Source: Abiotrophia defectiva ATCC 49176 | GTDB taxonomy: Bacteria; Bacillota; Bacilli; Lactobacillales; Aerococcaceae | Length of the DNA: 64,000 nucleotides | Direction: 5' to 3' | Assembly (NCBI RefSeq): GCF_037041345.1 | Contig: NZ_CP146287.1 | Coordinates: forward strand, 747,501 to 811,500 | Shown here: in pieces, positions 7,839-17,436 of the stretch | How positions within the stretch are numbered: the stretch's first letter is position 1 | Layout of the letters: each line of letters starts with the position of its first letter | Made by a program: the position numbers and the translations under genes | Notes under the pieces: model-generated | The model's database searches: none | The model's input: only the letters and a program-made list of their open reading frames with translations | What the model was told of the DNA's origin: nothing

Positions 7839-9146
7839 ATGGCAGACACGGTTGCACCGCGTCAAGATGAGCGTAAAGCCATGAGCCTGTCTCTGATTCC
7901 AGGTCTGGGACAATTCTATAATGGCCAAACCCTCAAAGGGATTATCTTCCTGGCTTTGACTGCACTCTTTATCTTTGAAATGTTTACCTTCGGTTATGAC
8001 GCCCTCGTAGGCTTTGTGACCTTGGGTTCCGTTCCTAAGCAAGACCACTCCCTCTTCCTCTTAATTCGTGGGAGCTTGCAAATCATCATTACCATTATCT
8101 TCTTAGCCTTCTATGGGGCTAACATCTTAGACGCACGTTCCATCGCTCGTAAAATCAACAAGGGCGAGAAAATCTCTAAGACCTTGAAGGAAATGCTCCA
8201 CAACATCTATGCGGATGGTTTCCCTTATCTCTTAATTATTCCGTCTTATATCTTTATGGCCTTTGCCATTGTCTTCCCAGTATTGGTGACGGTATGTACA
8301 GCCTTTATTAACTATGACTTCAAACACACGCCACCTGCTAAACTCTTAGACTGGGTAGGGATTGAGAACTTCTGGAACATCTTCAACCTCTCAACCTTCC
8401 GTGATGCCTTCATGGCGGTCTTCACTTGGACCTTGATTTGGACCATCTGTGCGACCACCTTACAAATCGTGATTGGGGTCTTCACTGCCATTGTGGCTCA
8501 CCAACCATTTATCAAGGGCAAACGTATCTTCGGGGTTATCTTCCTCTTACCTTGGGCGGTACCAGCCTTCATTACCATCATGACCTTCTCTAACATGTTC
8601 AATGACTCCATCGGGGCCATTAACACGCAGGTTATTCCATTCTTGAACCACTTGATTCCATTTGTGGATCTGCCAACCCTGGCTTGGAAGACCGATCCAA
8701 ACTGGACCAAGGTAGCCATTATCATGATTCAAGCTTGGTTAGGTTTCCCATATGTCTATGTTATGACCACTTCTATCCTACAATCTATTCCTGAAACACT
8801 CTATGAGGCAGCGAAAATTGATGGGGCAGGGGCTGTCAAACGCTTCACCGCCATTACCTTACCGGTTATCTTGTCGGTGGCTGCACCAATCTTCATGACC
8901 CAATACACCTTCAACTTCAACAACTTCTCCATGATCTACCTCTTCAACGATGGGGGTCCAGGTTCTGTTGGGGGCGGTGCCGGGTCAACCGACATCTTGA
9001 TTTCTTGGATCTATAAGATTACCACTGGTCAATCACCACAGTTCTCCATTGCGGCGGCCTTGACCTTGATTATCTCCTTGATTATCATCTCGGTATCCTT
9101 ATTCGTCTTCAAGAAAACCAACGCCTTTAACATTGAGGAGGCCTAA
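7839..9146 (+). CDS. malF: Maltodextrin ABC transporter permease MalF
   Basis: 435 aa, SD ggagg upstream of ATG 7839. Polytopic membrane protein of the MalF/MalC type with about eight hydrophobic segments; the first two (around residues 30-105) precede the conserved permease core. The cytoplasmic EAA loop is seen as [14 protein letters not shown] (about residues 325-338), which docks the ATPase. With MalG it forms the transmembrane channel. No malK is encoded in the window, so the importer likely shares an MsmK/MalK-type ATPase from elsewhere, as in streptococci. Ends 2 bp before malG. Confidence 0.93.
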   Translation: MADTVAPRQDERKAMSLSLIPGLGQFYNGQTLKGIIFLALTALFIFEMFTFGYDALVGFVTLGSVPKQDHSLFLLIRGSLQIIITIIFLAFYGANILDARSIARKINKGEKISKTLKEMLHNIYADGFPYLLIIPSYIFMAFAIVFPVLVTVCTAFINYDFKHTPPAKLLDWVGIENFWNIFNLSTFRDAFMAVFTWTLIWTICATTLQIVIGVFTAIVAHQPFIKGKRIFGVIFLLPWAVPAFITIMTFSNMFNDSIGAINTQVIPFLNHLIPFVDLPTLAWKTDPNWTKVAIIMIQAWLGFPYVYVMTTSILQSIPETLYEAAKIDGAGAVKRFTAITLPVILSVAAPIFMTQYTFNFNNFSMIYLFNDGGPGSVGGGAGSTDILISWIYKITTGQSPQFSIAAALTLIISLIIISVSLFVFKKTNAFNIEEA

Positions 9147-9148
9147 TC

Positions 9149-10000
9149 ATGAAAAATTTGACTAAATCAGCGAAATTTTCCCGTTATGTAGGCCAATTCC
9201 TGACCTACTTCTACATGGTTGTCCTCTCCATCGTCATTATTTACCCGCTCTTAATCACCGTGAGTTCGGCCTTTAAGGCAGGGAACGTGACCGCCTTCTC
9301 CCTAGACTTGGGGATGCAATGGTCCTTGGACAACTTCACCCGTCTCTTCAACGAGACCAAGTACCTCTCTTGGTACCGTAACACCTTGTTCGTCGCAACG
9401 ACTACCATGGTGGTGCAAGTCTTCGTTGTCACCTTGGCAGGTTATGCTTACAGCCGTTACAACTTCATGGGCCGTAAGAAATCCTTGCTCTTCTTCTTAA
9501 TCGTGCAAATGGTGCCAACCATGGCTGCCTTGACTGCCTTCTACGTTATGGCTGTCTTGCTCAACGCCCTCAACCAATTCTGGTTCCTCTCTCTGATCTA
9601 TATCGGGGGTGGGATTCCAATGAACACCTGGTTGATGAAGGGTTACTTCGATACCGTGCCTTACGACTTGGATGAATCTGCTAACCTTGACGGGGCAGGT
9701 CACTTCCGGATCTTCTGGCAAATCGTCTTGCCATTGGTGCGTCCAATGATCGCCGTGCAAGCCCTCTGGGCCTTCATGGGACCATTCGGGGACTACCTCT
9801 TGGCTAAGTTCTTGCTGCGTAAGGAAGAGTCTTATACTGTCGCAGCCGGTCTGCAAACTCTGATTGCGGACCAACGTAACCAACGGGTTGCGCTCTTCGC
9901 GGCCGGTGCTATCTTAATCGCCGTGCCAATCTCAGCCCTCTTCTTCATGTTACAGAAGAACTTCGTGACCGGTTTGGTCAACGGGGGGACCAAGGGCTAA
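9149..10000 (+). CDS. malG: Maltodextrin ABC transporter permease MalG
   Basis: 283 aa, with its SD (gaggagg) at the 3' end of malF. Six predicted membrane segments and the EAA-type loop [15 protein letters not shown] (about residues 175-190). Standard length for MalG/MalD. Pairs with MalF to import maltodextrins. A terminator follows at 10016. Confidence 0.93.
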   Translation: MKNLTKSAKFSRYVGQFLTYFYMVVLSIVIIYPLLITVSSAFKAGNVTAFSLDLGMQWSLDNFTRLFNETKYLSWYRNTLFVATTTMVVQVFVVTLAGYAYSRYNFMGRKKSLLFFLIVQMVPTMAALTAFYVMAVLLNALNQFWFLSLIYIGGGIPMNTWLMKGYFDTVPYDLDESANLDGAGHFRIFWQIVLPLVRPMIAVQALWAFMGPFGDYLLAKFLLRKEESYTVAAGLQTLIADQRNQRVALFAAGAILIAVPISALFFMLQKNFVTGLVNGGTKG

Positions 10001-10015
10001 GATTAGCACTTTATG

Positions 10016-10042
10016 GGGCAGGAAGCTTTTCCTGTCCTTTTT
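10016..10042 (+). terminator. Rho-independent terminator after malG
   Basis: Stem gggcaggaa (10016-10024) / ttcctgtcc (10029-10037), GCTT loop and T5 tail. Confidence 0.85.
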
Positions 10043-10146
10043 GTTTAGAGGGGGAATTCTTCCCTCATGACCTCTCGGCCTGGTTTTCCAGCGGGTGCCT
10101 TTATGGTATACTAGAGAGGTAGAATTCAATGAAAGTAGGAACCCGG

Positions 10147-11010
10147 ATGTCCACAAAAGCATTTCCCCTTAATTACTTTGCCGCCATGGCAGGGCCAGTG
10201 TCGGCCTTCAAGGAGCGGCAACCTCTCAAACTCAGACAGACCCTAGCTGTGATTCTCTTGATTATTAGCGTCATGATTCTGCCCATTGCGGTTAAGATTG
10301 GCCAGCTTAAGATTGTCAGCCTAGATCAATTTGCTTCCCAGTCTATGGCCCTGCTAGACGACCAAGTAGCGGAGCAGTTGGCTCATTATGCGACTGGGCC
10401 CAATGGCCAGTTGGTCATGCCTAGCCAAGACATCAGTCTGCGTGACGATGACCAGGGCCGTGTCATGCTCCTGGCTCAAGATGATAGCCAGCAGCTAGAA
10501 GCTAGCCTGGCAGGCAAGGCGGGGGTAGCCTTCACACCTGAACGTTTCGTGGTGACGGCGGCAGGCAATCGCTTCTTGTCCCAGCCTTATGACCCAGAAG
10601 CTGACTTTAGACCGGCTACTAGCGCCGACAGTCTCAACCGGCTCCTATCTGGCCAGTGGTTCCAAAATAATCGCCTAGCCATTATTCTGACCATCTTCAT
10701 TAATTCCTGGCTCTTGCTAGCGGTCAGCTTCCTAATCATGCTCTTTGGTGTGGCGGGCTTCCTGTCCTTTATGAAATTCACGGATATCTTCTCCATTAAG
10801 TCTTATGGCCAGGCCTTCCGGGTCTGCCTCAACTGCTTCGGTTGGCCAACCTTGGTGGCCGTCCTGGTAGGCTTTGTGACGGGCAACCCGGCCCATGTCC
10901 TAACTGGATTGGGCATTGCCTTTATGGCCATGATTATGTGGGTTTACTGGACGACGCATTTCCAAGATGCCTATGTAGAAGCCAAGTTGGCGGCCCAGGA
11001 GGACAAGTAG
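10147..11010 (+). CDS. malA: DUF1189 maltodextrin-utilisation membrane protein (MalA type)
   Basis: About 287 aa from ATG 10147 (SD agtagga 6 nt upstream). An ATG at 10129 is also possible, but a -10-like TATACT at 10107-10112 would leave it almost leaderless. Hydrophobic segments near residues 35-60, 170-200, 215-240 and 245-270 flank an extracytoplasmic loop of ~100 residues: the DUF1189 arrangement. In Streptococcus pneumoniae the DUF1189 gene malA sits directly beside malXCD, which supports this call. The molecular function is unknown; a role in maltodextrin use or envelope sensing is inferred from synteny. The stop codon abuts the next start. Confidence 0.75.
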   Translation: MSTKAFPLNYFAAMAGPVSAFKERQPLKLRQTLAVILLIISVMILPIAVKIGQLKIVSLDQFASQSMALLDDQVAEQLAHYATGPNGQLVMPSQDISLRDDDQGRVMLLAQDDSQQLEASLAGKAGVAFTPERFVVTAAGNRFLSQPYDPEADFRPATSADSLNRLLSGQWFQNNRLAIILTIFINSWLLLAVSFLIMLFGVAGFLSFMKFTDIFSIKSYGQAFRVCLNCFGWPTLVAVLVGFVTGNPAHVLTGLGIAFMAMIMWVYWTTHFQDAYVEAKLAAQEDK

Positions 11011-11484
11011 ATGCGGATTCTGCTGGATGGGGATGCCTGTCCTGTTAAGGCCGAGGCCATTAACCTAGCCGCCAAATGGGACTTGCCCGTCATCATCGTG
11101 GCCTCCTATAACCATGTCAGCAAGACCGATTATCCGGCTCATGTCCAGACGGTTTATGTGGAGCGGGGCGCTGACCAGGCCGACTATAAGATTGTGGCCT
11201 TAGTCCAGCAGGGCGATATTGTGGTTACCCAGGACTATGGTCTGGCGACCATTCTCCTTAACAAGGCCATTGTCTTGCATCATATGGGCTGGCGCTACCG
11301 GCCAGAAGCCATGGACCAGCTCCTGACCCAACGTTATATGGGCCAGGTCAGCCGGCGCAAGACGGGACGCTACGGAGGCAAGGGGCCCAAGCCCTTTGGC
11401 CGCCAGGACCGGGAGCGTTTCTCAGCCTCACTAGAAGCCATCATTAGACAAGAAATAAGACAAGAAAAGGGAGCCGGCCTGTGA
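11011..11484 (+). CDS. YaiI/YqxD (DUF188) family protein
   Basis: 157 aa; ATG 11011 directly follows the TAG of malA, with SD aggagg at the end of that gene. The N-terminal LLDGDACPVK motif, the ERGADQADYKIV and VTQDYGLA motifs and a basic C-terminus (SRRKTGRYGGKGPKPF) match the UPF0178/DUF188 family, a PIN-like nuclease fold with conserved Asp residues. Members are cytoplasmic and conserved, but without an assigned substrate. No functional link with maltodextrin is apparent; the tight spacing suggests only co-transcription. Confidence 0.9.
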   Translation: MRILLDGDACPVKAEAINLAAKWDLPVIIVASYNHVSKTDYPAHVQTVYVERGADQADYKIVALVQQGDIVVTQDYGLATILLNKAIVLHHMGWRYRPEAMDQLLTQRYMGQVSRRKTGRYGGKGPKPFGRQDRERFSASLEAIIRQEIRQEKGAGL

Positions 11485-11498
11485 GCTTGCTCCCTTTT
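11466..11498 (+). terminator. Terminator overlapping the stop of the DUF188 gene
   Basis: Arms aaagggagc (11466-11474) and gctcccttt (11489-11497) followed by TT. The 5' arm lies inside the coding sequence (stop TGA 11482-11484). Confidence 0.75.
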
Positions 11499-11507
11499 GC
11501 TATAGAA

Positions 11508-11548
11508 AAAATTAAGCCCCGCTTGCTTAAGGCTAGCAAGTGGGGCTT
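11508..11548 (-). terminator. Terminator of ulaR (minus strand)
   Basis: 14-bp stem with arms 11514-11527 and 11535-11548; read on the minus strand it is followed by a T-run (complement of aaaaaa at 11506-11511). It ends the regulator transcript facing the DUF188 gene. Confidence 0.8.
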
Positions 11549-11553
11549 GTACT

Positions 11554-12339
11554 TTAGATGGCTTCATCAATTTGAATGACAGTCACGCCGGCCTCTTCGA
11601 TTTCCTTGAGGAGGGCAGGGTCGCCATAGGTGTCAGTGATCAGGATGTCGATCTTTTGAATGCCGGCTACCTGGAAGTTGGAGGTGACACCAATCTTGCG
11701 GTAGTCAGCCACCACGATGACCAGACCGTGGGAGTTCTGGACCATGAGTTGGTTGACCTTGGACTCGCGGAAGTCGCCGGTGGTAATGCCGACTTGGGCG
11801 TTAATGCCGGAGCAGCCCATAATGCAGATATTGGCATTGATATGGCGCAGGGAATCAGCCGCCAGTTCGCCGACCAGGGCCGCCTTAGGAAAATGAATCT
11901 CGCCCCCTGACAGGATAATGGTCGAACTTGGATGCATTTCCTGTTCGCTCATGCGCAGGTTGTTGGTGACGACCGTGACTGGGGTCTCCTTGAGATAGTC
12001 CATGACGTGCATGGCGGTGGTGGAGGTGTTCATATAAATGGTCATCTTTTCTTCTATATAAGTAGCGGCTTTTTCAGCGATGGCCTGTTTGATTTGTTCG
12101 ATATGGGGATTTTGGGTATCACCTTCGAAAAAGGGCACCTCATTCAGGATGGCATAACCATGGTGGCGTTCGATAATGCCCATCTTAGCCAGCAGGTTCA
12201 AGTCACGCCGCACCGTCATAGTAGACACCTTGGCCAGTTGGGCTAGGATTTCGACGGTTAGACTCTTGCTGGGTGATTGGTTGAGGGCCTGAATCATCAA
12301 ATCACGCCGTTGACGAACATCTTGGACGGAACGTTTCAT
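11554..12339 (-). CDS. ulaR: DeoR-family repressor of the ascorbate operon
   Basis: 261 aa from ATG 12339; an in-frame GTG at 12348 would add three residues but sits on top of the weak SD (agaaagaag). The N-terminal DeoR winged helix-turn-helix (STMTVRRDLNLLAKMGIIER, about 40-60) is followed by the DeoR-C sugar-phosphate-binding domain with an ILSGGE motif. It is transcribed divergently from ulaG. In enterobacteria UlaR represses ula genes and is relieved by L-ascorbate 6-phosphate; the same is inferred here from family and position. The shared 180-bp spacer contains A-rich direct repeats (variants of acataaaa) that could be its operators. Confidence 0.85.
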   Translation of the reverse strand: MKRSVQDVRQRRDLMIQALNQSPSKSLTVEILAQLAKVSTMTVRRDLNLLAKMGIIERHHGYAILNEVPFFEGDTQNPHIEQIKQAIAEKAATYIEEKMTIYMNTSTTAMHVMDYLKETPVTVVTNNLRMSEQEMHPSSTIILSGGEIHFPKAALVGELAADSLRHINANICIMGCSGINAQVGITTGDFRESKVNQLMVQNSHGLVIVVADYRKIGVTSNFQVAGIQKIDILITDTYGDPALLKEIEEAGVTVIQIDEAI

Positions 12340-12452
12340 GGTGGACACTTCTTTCTGGTAATCTATAAAGACATTTTACCACAAAACAAGCATAAAACAA
12401 ACATCTAACACACTAAAAGCACATTAAATGTTAAATCGAACATAAAATTAGC

Positions 12453-12481
12453 TTGTAAGCGGTGCCTGGTTGCGTTATCAT
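12453..12481 (+). promoter_or_regulatory. ulaG promoter with cre-like site
   Basis: TTGTAA (12453-12458), 17-bp spacer, TATCAT (12476-12481). The sequence tgtaagcggtgcct (12454-12467) matches 12 of 14 positions of the CcpA cre consensus and overlaps the -35 box, implying glucose repression. Upstream (12380-12450) lie repeats of the form acataaaa and the dyad acattaaatgt (12421-12431), candidate UlaR sites. Confidence 0.65.
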
Positions 12482-12523
12482 AGACATGTAAACATCGCTA
12501 GACACAAGTTAATGGAGGTAATA

Positions 12524-13594
12524 ATGATGAGAACAATCCAAGATGTAACAAAGGATACCTGGTTGCGCGAGACCTTCCCAGAGTGGGGGACTTGGCTCAA
12601 CGAAGAAATTCGTGACAAACAAGTAGAGCCAAATTCTTTCGCTATGTGGTGGTTAGGCTGTACCGGGATTTGGATCAAATCCGATCAAGGCACTAACATC
12701 CTTTGCGATCTCTGGACCGGTACAGGTAAACGCAGTCACGGGGCCGGCAACATGAAGAAAGGCCACCAAATGATGCGTATGTCCGGGGTAGAAAAACTCC
12801 AACCAAACTTACGTAACCAACCATTCGTCCTAGATCCATTCGAAATCGAAGGCGTGGACGCTTTAGTGGTCACTCACATCCACTCCGACCACTTAGACAT
12901 TAACACCGCCGCGGCTGTGGCTAAGAACTGCCCAGAAGCTAAATTCGTGGGGCCTAAAGCCGTGGTCGATACCTGGCTCAAATGGGGTGTCCCAGCAGAA
13001 CGTACCGTGGTAGTGCGTCCTAACGAATCGGTTAAGATCAAAGACATCGAAGTGGTCGCTTTAGAAGCCTTCGACCGGACCGCCTTAGTGACTTGGGATG
13101 GTGACCCTGAATATGAACTCAAGGGTAAAATGCCACAAGACATGGACCTAATTGCCGTTAACTACCTCTTCAAAACTTCAGGTGGTAACATCTACCATGC
13201 CGGCGACTCTCACTTCTCTAACATGTTCGCTAAACACGGTAACGAACACAAGATTGATGTCTGCTTAGGGGCCTTTGGTGAAAACCCTCGTGGGATTACC
13301 GACAAGATGACCTCTGTTGATATCTTGCGTATGGCTGAGTGCTTGAATGCCCGCGTAGTGATCCCAGTTCACCACGATATCTGGACCAACTTCATGGCTG
13401 ATACCGATGAAATCTTAGCCCTCTGGAACATGAAGAAAGACCGCCTGCAATATGACTTCCAACCATTTATCTGGCAAGTAGGGGGTCAATACAACTACCC
13501 ACAAGACTTGAACAAGTTGGAATTCAACTTCTACCGTGGCTTCGACGATGCCTTCAGCAAGGAAAACGACGTGCCATTCCCATCCTTCTTATAA
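12524..13594 (+). CDS. ulaG: L-ascorbate-6-phosphate lactonase
   Basis: About 356 aa; ATG 12524 (or the adjacent ATG 12527) follows SD ggagg at 12514-12518. Metallo-beta-lactamase-fold hydrolase: [12 protein letters not shown], the metal motif [18 protein letters not shown] and VIPVHHDIW are all present, and overall it closely follows E. coli UlaG. It opens the lactone ring of L-ascorbate 6-phosphate delivered by the PTS to give 3-keto-L-gulonate 6-phosphate. First gene of the ula operon; ulaC starts 24 bp downstream. Confidence 0.95.
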   Translation: MMRTIQDVTKDTWLRETFPEWGTWLNEEIRDKQVEPNSFAMWWLGCTGIWIKSDQGTNILCDLWTGTGKRSHGAGNMKKGHQMMRMSGVEKLQPNLRNQPFVLDPFEIEGVDALVVTHIHSDHLDINTAAAVAKNCPEAKFVGPKAVVDTWLKWGVPAERTVVVRPNESVKIKDIEVVALEAFDRTALVTWDGDPEYELKGKMPQDMDLIAVNYLFKTSGGNIYHAGDSHFSNMFAKHGNEHKIDVCLGAFGENPRGITDKMTSVDILRMAECLNARVVIPVHHDIWTNFMADTDEILALWNMKKDRLQYDFQPFIWQVGGQYNYPQDLNKLEFNFYRGFDDAFSKENDVPFPSFL

Positions 13595-13618
13595 GACTGA
13601 ACTAGAGGAGACTGACTA

Positions 13619-14068
13619 ATGTTAAGAGAAATTATTGACGGTAATCGTTTCAGCTTCCAGGCTGGCTACGATTCCTGGGAAGATGCCATTCGCGCTGCCT
13701 GTGAGCCCCTAGTGGCTCAGGGCGTGATTGAGCCAGAATATCCAGGCTATATCATTGCTAACGTCCATGAATTTGGACCTTACATCGTGATTGCGCCGGA
13801 CATCTGCATTCCCCATGCCCAAGAGGGAAGAGGGGTGAATGAAACCGCCGTTGCCTTTATGAATACAGAAAAGCCAGTTGACTTCGGTCCTAGTGCTGAT
13901 TTCCAACCTCGCCTTTTCTTCGTCTTGGCATCTACAGACAATGACAAGCACTTGGAAAACCTCTCTGAACTCGTGACCTTGCTCGATTCAGAAGAAGTGG
14001 TGGAGGCCTTTGTTAAGGCCCGCAGCAAGGAAGACTTACAATCTATTTTAGAGGGATTAGGTGAATAA
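13619..14068 (+). CDS. ulaC: Ascorbate PTS EIIA component
   Basis: 149 aa, SD agaggag. EIIA of the mannitol/fructose-ascorbate type: the phosphoryl-accepting His is in ICIPHAQEGRGV (about residue 63). It passes phosphate from HPr to UlaB. The gene overlaps the region holding the SD of ulaA (aggtga at 14059-14064), so the two are translationally coupled. Confidence 0.93.
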   Translation: MLREIIDGNRFSFQAGYDSWEDAIRAACEPLVAQGVIEPEYPGYIIANVHEFGPYIVIAPDICIPHAQEGRGVNETAVAFMNTEKPVDFGPSADFQPRLFFVLASTDNDKHLENLSELVTLLDSEEVVEAFVKARSKEDLQSILEGLGE

Positions 14069-14069
14069 T

Positions 14070-15554
14070 ATGGAATTTTTATTCGGTTTCTGGCAATTTT
14101 TCTATGCCAACATCTTTACCAAGCCTGAATACTTTGTCGGGCTGATTGTCTTAGTTGGTTATTTACTCTTGGGCCGCAAATGGTATGATGCCCTAGCTGG
14201 TTTCATCAAAGCCGTGGTCGGTTATATGATCTTGAACGTGGCAGCCGGCGGTTTGGTTTCAAACTTCCGTCCAATCTTGGTCGCTTTGGCTGACCGTTTC
14301 CAATTACAAGCAGCGGTTATCGACCCATACTTCGGGCAAGCTGCGGCTGAAGCAGCCTTGAAAGAAGCAGGTCACGCCACTGGTTTGACCGTGCAAGTGC
14401 TCTTAGTAGCCTTCTTGGCTAACTTAGCCTTAGTCATCTTCCGTCGTTTTACCAAGGTGCGTACCGTCTTCATTACCGGTCACATCATGGTCCAACAATC
14501 TGCAACGGCTACCTGGCTCTTGGCCTTGGCTTTGGGCAATGACGTGAACCAATTACAATTTGTGGTGGTTTTAGGGATTGTCCTTGGGGTTTACTGGGCA
14601 GTTGCTTCTAACCTTACGGTTGAAGCAACTCAAGAACTCACTGAAGGTGGCGGCTTCGCTATCGGTCACCAACAAATGTTTGGTATTTGGTTAACTGACA
14701 AGTTAGCGCCAAAACTCTCTGGTAAGAATGACCGTAAGATTGAAGATTTGGAATTGCCTGGTTTCTTATCTATCTTCAAAGAATCCATCGTGGCAACTTC
14801 TATCTTGATGATTGTCTTCTTCGGTGCCATCCTCTTAATCTTAGGTAAAGACTACTTAGTCAGCGTCAATGGGCAAGAAATTCTCAAGCTCAAGATGACC
14901 ACTCTCAAGGAAACAGACGACTTCTTCTTCTACATCATGAAGGTTGCCTTGACCTTCACCGTTTACATCCAAGTATTGCAACTTGGGGTGCGGATGTTCG
15001 TGGCTGAATTGTCTGAAGCCTTCCAAGGGATCTCTAACAAACTCTTGCCAGGTTCTATGCCAGCGGTTGACTGTGCGGCTGTCTACGGTTTTGGTTCACC
15101 AAACGCCGTGACTATCGGCTTCCTCTTCGGGGTATTAGGTCAATTAGTGGCCATCATCGGTTTGATTGTCTTCAAGAGCCCTGTCTTCATCATCACTGGG
15201 TTCGTGCCTGTCTTCTTCGACAACGCGACCTTCGCTGTCTATGCTAACCACAAGGGTGGCTTGCGTGCCGCTTCTATCTTAACCTTCGCTTCTGGGGTCA
15301 TCCAGGTATTGGGTGGGGCTTTGGCAGCAGGTGCTTTCGGCTTAGCTAAATACGGCGGTTGGCACGGCAACTTCGACTGGGACACTGTCTGGGTTGGGTT
15401 CGGTTTCTTAATGCAAAACTTACACTATGTAGGTTTGGGCGTCGTATTGGTGATCCTCTTGGCAATTCCTCAATTGCAATACCTCAAGAACAAGGAACAC
15501 TACTTCACTATTGCAGAAGATTACGAAGCCTATTTAGAAGCAAAAGAAGCTTAA
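14070..15554 (+). CDS. ulaA: Ascorbate PTS EIIC permease
   Basis: 494 aa. Start chosen at ATG 14070, five bases after aggtga; a GTG at 14061 is possible. Polytopic EIIC of the ascorbate (SgaT/UlaA) family with about ten membrane segments. Conserved patches include TGHIMVQQSAT, GGGFAIGHQQMF and MFVAELSEAFQGIS, matching E. coli UlaA in order and spacing. It transports L-ascorbate while UlaB phosphorylates it. Confidence 0.95.
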   Translation: MEFLFGFWQFFYANIFTKPEYFVGLIVLVGYLLLGRKWYDALAGFIKAVVGYMILNVAAGGLVSNFRPILVALADRFQLQAAVIDPYFGQAAAEAALKEAGHATGLTVQVLLVAFLANLALVIFRRFTKVRTVFITGHIMVQQSATATWLLALALGNDVNQLQFVVVLGIVLGVYWAVASNLTVEATQELTEGGGFAIGHQQMFGIWLTDKLAPKLSGKNDRKIEDLELPGFLSIFKESIVATSILMIVFFGAILLILGKDYLVSVNGQEILKLKMTTLKETDDFFFYIMKVALTFTVYIQVLQLGVRMFVAELSEAFQGISNKLLPGSMPAVDCAAVYGFGSPNAVTIGFLFGVLGQLVAIIGLIVFKSPVFIITGFVPVFFDNATFAVYANHKGGLRAASILTFASGVIQVLGGALAAGAFGLAKYGGWHGNFDWDTVWVGFGFLMQNLHYVGLGVVLVILLAIPQLQYLKNKEHYFTIAEDYEAYLEAKEA

Positions 15555-15576
15555 TCGTAGTATAATAAAAACGTGG

Positions 15577-15609
15577 ATGGCTTGACTGCGCTTACACCGG
15601 TCAAGCCAT
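15577..15609 (+). other. Intercistronic stem-loop between ulaA and ulaB
   Basis: 10-bp perfect stem atggcttgac (15577-15586) / gtcaagccat (15600-15609) with a 13-nt loop and no T-run. More likely an mRNA stabilising or processing element than a terminator, perhaps setting EIIC against EIIB levels. Confidence 0.6.
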
Positions 15610-15643
15610 ACCAATTTAAGAATGAAAAAGGAGCGAATAAAAA

Positions 15644-15931
15644 ATGAAAGTATTAGCAGCATGTGGTTCAGGGATGGGTTCAAGCCAAATTATTAAAATG
15701 AAGATTACCAATGTCTTCCGCAAAATCGGTGTACCTTTGGAAATCCACCACTGTGCGATCGCTGAAGCAAAATCCTTGGCTAAGGGCTATGATGTGGTGA
15801 TCTGCTCCAAAGCCTTAATCGATGTCTTCGATGGCTTAGATTTACCAAACACTAAAGTCATTGGCTTACAAAACCTCTTATCTGAAAAAGAAATCACTGA
15901 GAAATTAGCTGAAAACGGCATTGGTGCCTAA
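15644..15931 (+). CDS. ulaB: Ascorbate PTS EIIB component
   Basis: 95 aa, SD aaggagcg. The N-terminal P-loop CGSGMGSS carries the phosphocysteine (Cys7), which receives phosphate from UlaC and transfers it to ascorbate held by UlaA. Size and fold are typical of lactose/ascorbate-type EIIB. Confidence 0.95.
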   Translation: MKVLAACGSGMGSSQIIKMKITNVFRKIGVPLEIHHCAIAEAKSLAKGYDVVICSKALIDVFDGLDLPNTKVIGLQNLLSEKEITEKLAENGIGA

Positions 15932-15942
15932 GGAGGTTAAGC

Positions 15943-16581
15943 ATGGGAATTCCTAATTTACAAGTTGCCTTAGACCATTCTAATCGTCCTGATGCCGTAG
16001 CGGCTGCCGTATCAGTTGGCCATGAAGTCGACATTATCGAAGCAGGGACCGTGCTCTTACTGGAAGTAGGGGGCGAAGTGGTTCAAACCCTGCGCAACAT
16101 CTTCCCTGACAAAATCATCGTCGCTGACACCAAGTGTGCCGATGCGGGTGGGACTGTGGCTAAGAACGTGGCTAAGTACGGAGCTGACTGGATGACCTGT
16201 ATCTGTAGCGCCACCATTCCAACTATGAAGGCCGCAGCCAAAGAAGTTAAGGAAATCCAAGTCGAACTATATGGTGACTGGACTTATGAGCAGGCCCAAC
16301 AGTGGTTAGACGCTGGTATCAGCCAAGCCATCTACCACCAAAGCCGTGACGCCCTCCTAGCAGGTGAAACCTGGGGTGAGCGCGACCTAAGCAAGGTTAA
16401 GAAATTAATCGAAATGGGCTTCCGTGTCTCTGTAACTGGTGGGCTCAACGTGGACACCTTGGAACTCTTCCGTGGCGTTGATGTCTACACCTTCATTGCC
16501 GGTCGTGGCATTACGGAAGCAGCAGATCCTGCTGCCGCAGCCCGCGAGTTCAAGGACAAGATCCGCGAGATCTGGGGTTAG
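15943..16581 (+). CDS. ulaD: 3-keto-L-gulonate-6-phosphate decarboxylase
   Basis: 212 aa, SD aaggagg 5 nt before ATG 15943. Orotidine-5-phosphate-decarboxylase suprafamily barrel: LQVALDHSN at the N-terminus, the metal motif DTKCADAG (about residues 62-69) and the phosphate-binding VTGGL...AGRGI loops. It converts 3-keto-L-gulonate 6-phosphate to L-xylulose 5-phosphate and CO2. UlaE starts 3 bp after the stop. Confidence 0.94.
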   Translation: MGIPNLQVALDHSNRPDAVAAAVSVGHEVDIIEAGTVLLLEVGGEVVQTLRNIFPDKIIVADTKCADAGGTVAKNVAKYGADWMTCICSATIPTMKAAAKEVKEIQVELYGDWTYEQAQQWLDAGISQAIYHQSRDALLAGETWGERDLSKVKKLIEMGFRVSVTGGLNVDTLELFRGVDVYTFIAGRGITEAADPAAAAREFKDKIREIWG

Positions 16582-16584
16582 GCT

Positions 16585-17436
16585 ATGACAACATTTGGTA
16601 TTTATGAGAAGGCCCTACCTAAGGGCATTTCCTGGCAGGAGCGGCTAGAGCTAGCGGCCTCCTTGGGCTTCGACTTCGTTGAAATGTCCATTGACGAGAC
16701 CGACGAGCGTCTGGCCCGCCTGCAATGGACCGATCAAGAGATTGAGGCTGTCAACCAAGCCCAACGCTCTACGGGCGTCCGCATCTATTCCATCTGCTTA
16801 TCCGGCCATCGCCGCTATCCATTTGGGTCGGCTGATCCCGCTAAGCGCCAAAAGGCCTTGGAAATGATGCAGGAATGTGTGGACTTAGCGGTTAAGTTAG
16901 GCGTCCGCAACATCCAATTGGCCGGCTATGATGTCTACTATGAAGACAAGACCGTGCTGTCGCGTGAGCTCTTTATCCAGAACCTAGACAAGGCGGTTAA
17001 GATGGCGGCTGCCAAACAAGTCATGCTGTCCATTGAGATTATGGATGATCCCTTCATTAACTCCCTGTCTAAATTCATGGAAATCAAGCAACAAATCAAG
17101 TCACCATGGCTGCAAGCCTATCCTGACTTGGGTAACTTGTCTGCTTGGCCAGAAAACAATCCAGGTTACGAACTAGAGAAGGGGATTGACCACATTGTGG
17201 CTGTCCATGTTAAGGACACCAAGAATGTGACGCCAGACTTCCCAGGCCAATTCAAGTGTGTGCCATGGGGTGAGGGTGATGTCGACTTCTTAGGCTGCCT
17301 TAAGACCCTTAAGCGCTTAGGTTATGAAGGGACCTTCCTCTTCGAAATGTGGAGTGAGACCGACGACCAGCCAGCAGAACGTATCAAGGAAGCACAGGCC
17401 TTCCTAAAACCAATCTTTGAGGAGGCGGGATACTAA
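16585..17436 (+). CDS. ulaE: L-xylulose-5-phosphate 3-epimerase
   Basis: 283 aa. AP-endonuclease-2-like TIM barrel: GIYEKALPKGISW at the N-terminus, FVEMSIDE, SICLSGHRRYPFGS and the metal ligands in EIMDDPF, YPDLGN, HVKDT and FEMW. It turns L-xylulose 5-phosphate into L-ribulose 5-phosphate. The stop overlaps the ulaF start by one base (TAATG). Confidence 0.94.
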   Translation: MTTFGIYEKALPKGISWQERLELAASLGFDFVEMSIDETDERLARLQWTDQEIEAVNQAQRSTGVRIYSICLSGHRRYPFGSADPAKRQKALEMMQECVDLAVKLGVRNIQLAGYDVYYEDKTVLSRELFIQNLDKAVKMAAAKQVMLSIEIMDDPFINSLSKFMEIKQQIKSPWLQAYPDLGNLSAWPENNPGYELEKGIDHIVAVHVKDTKNVTPDFPGQFKCVPWGEGDVDFLGCLKTLKRLGYEGTFLFEMWSETDDQPAERIKEAQAFLKPIFEEAGY

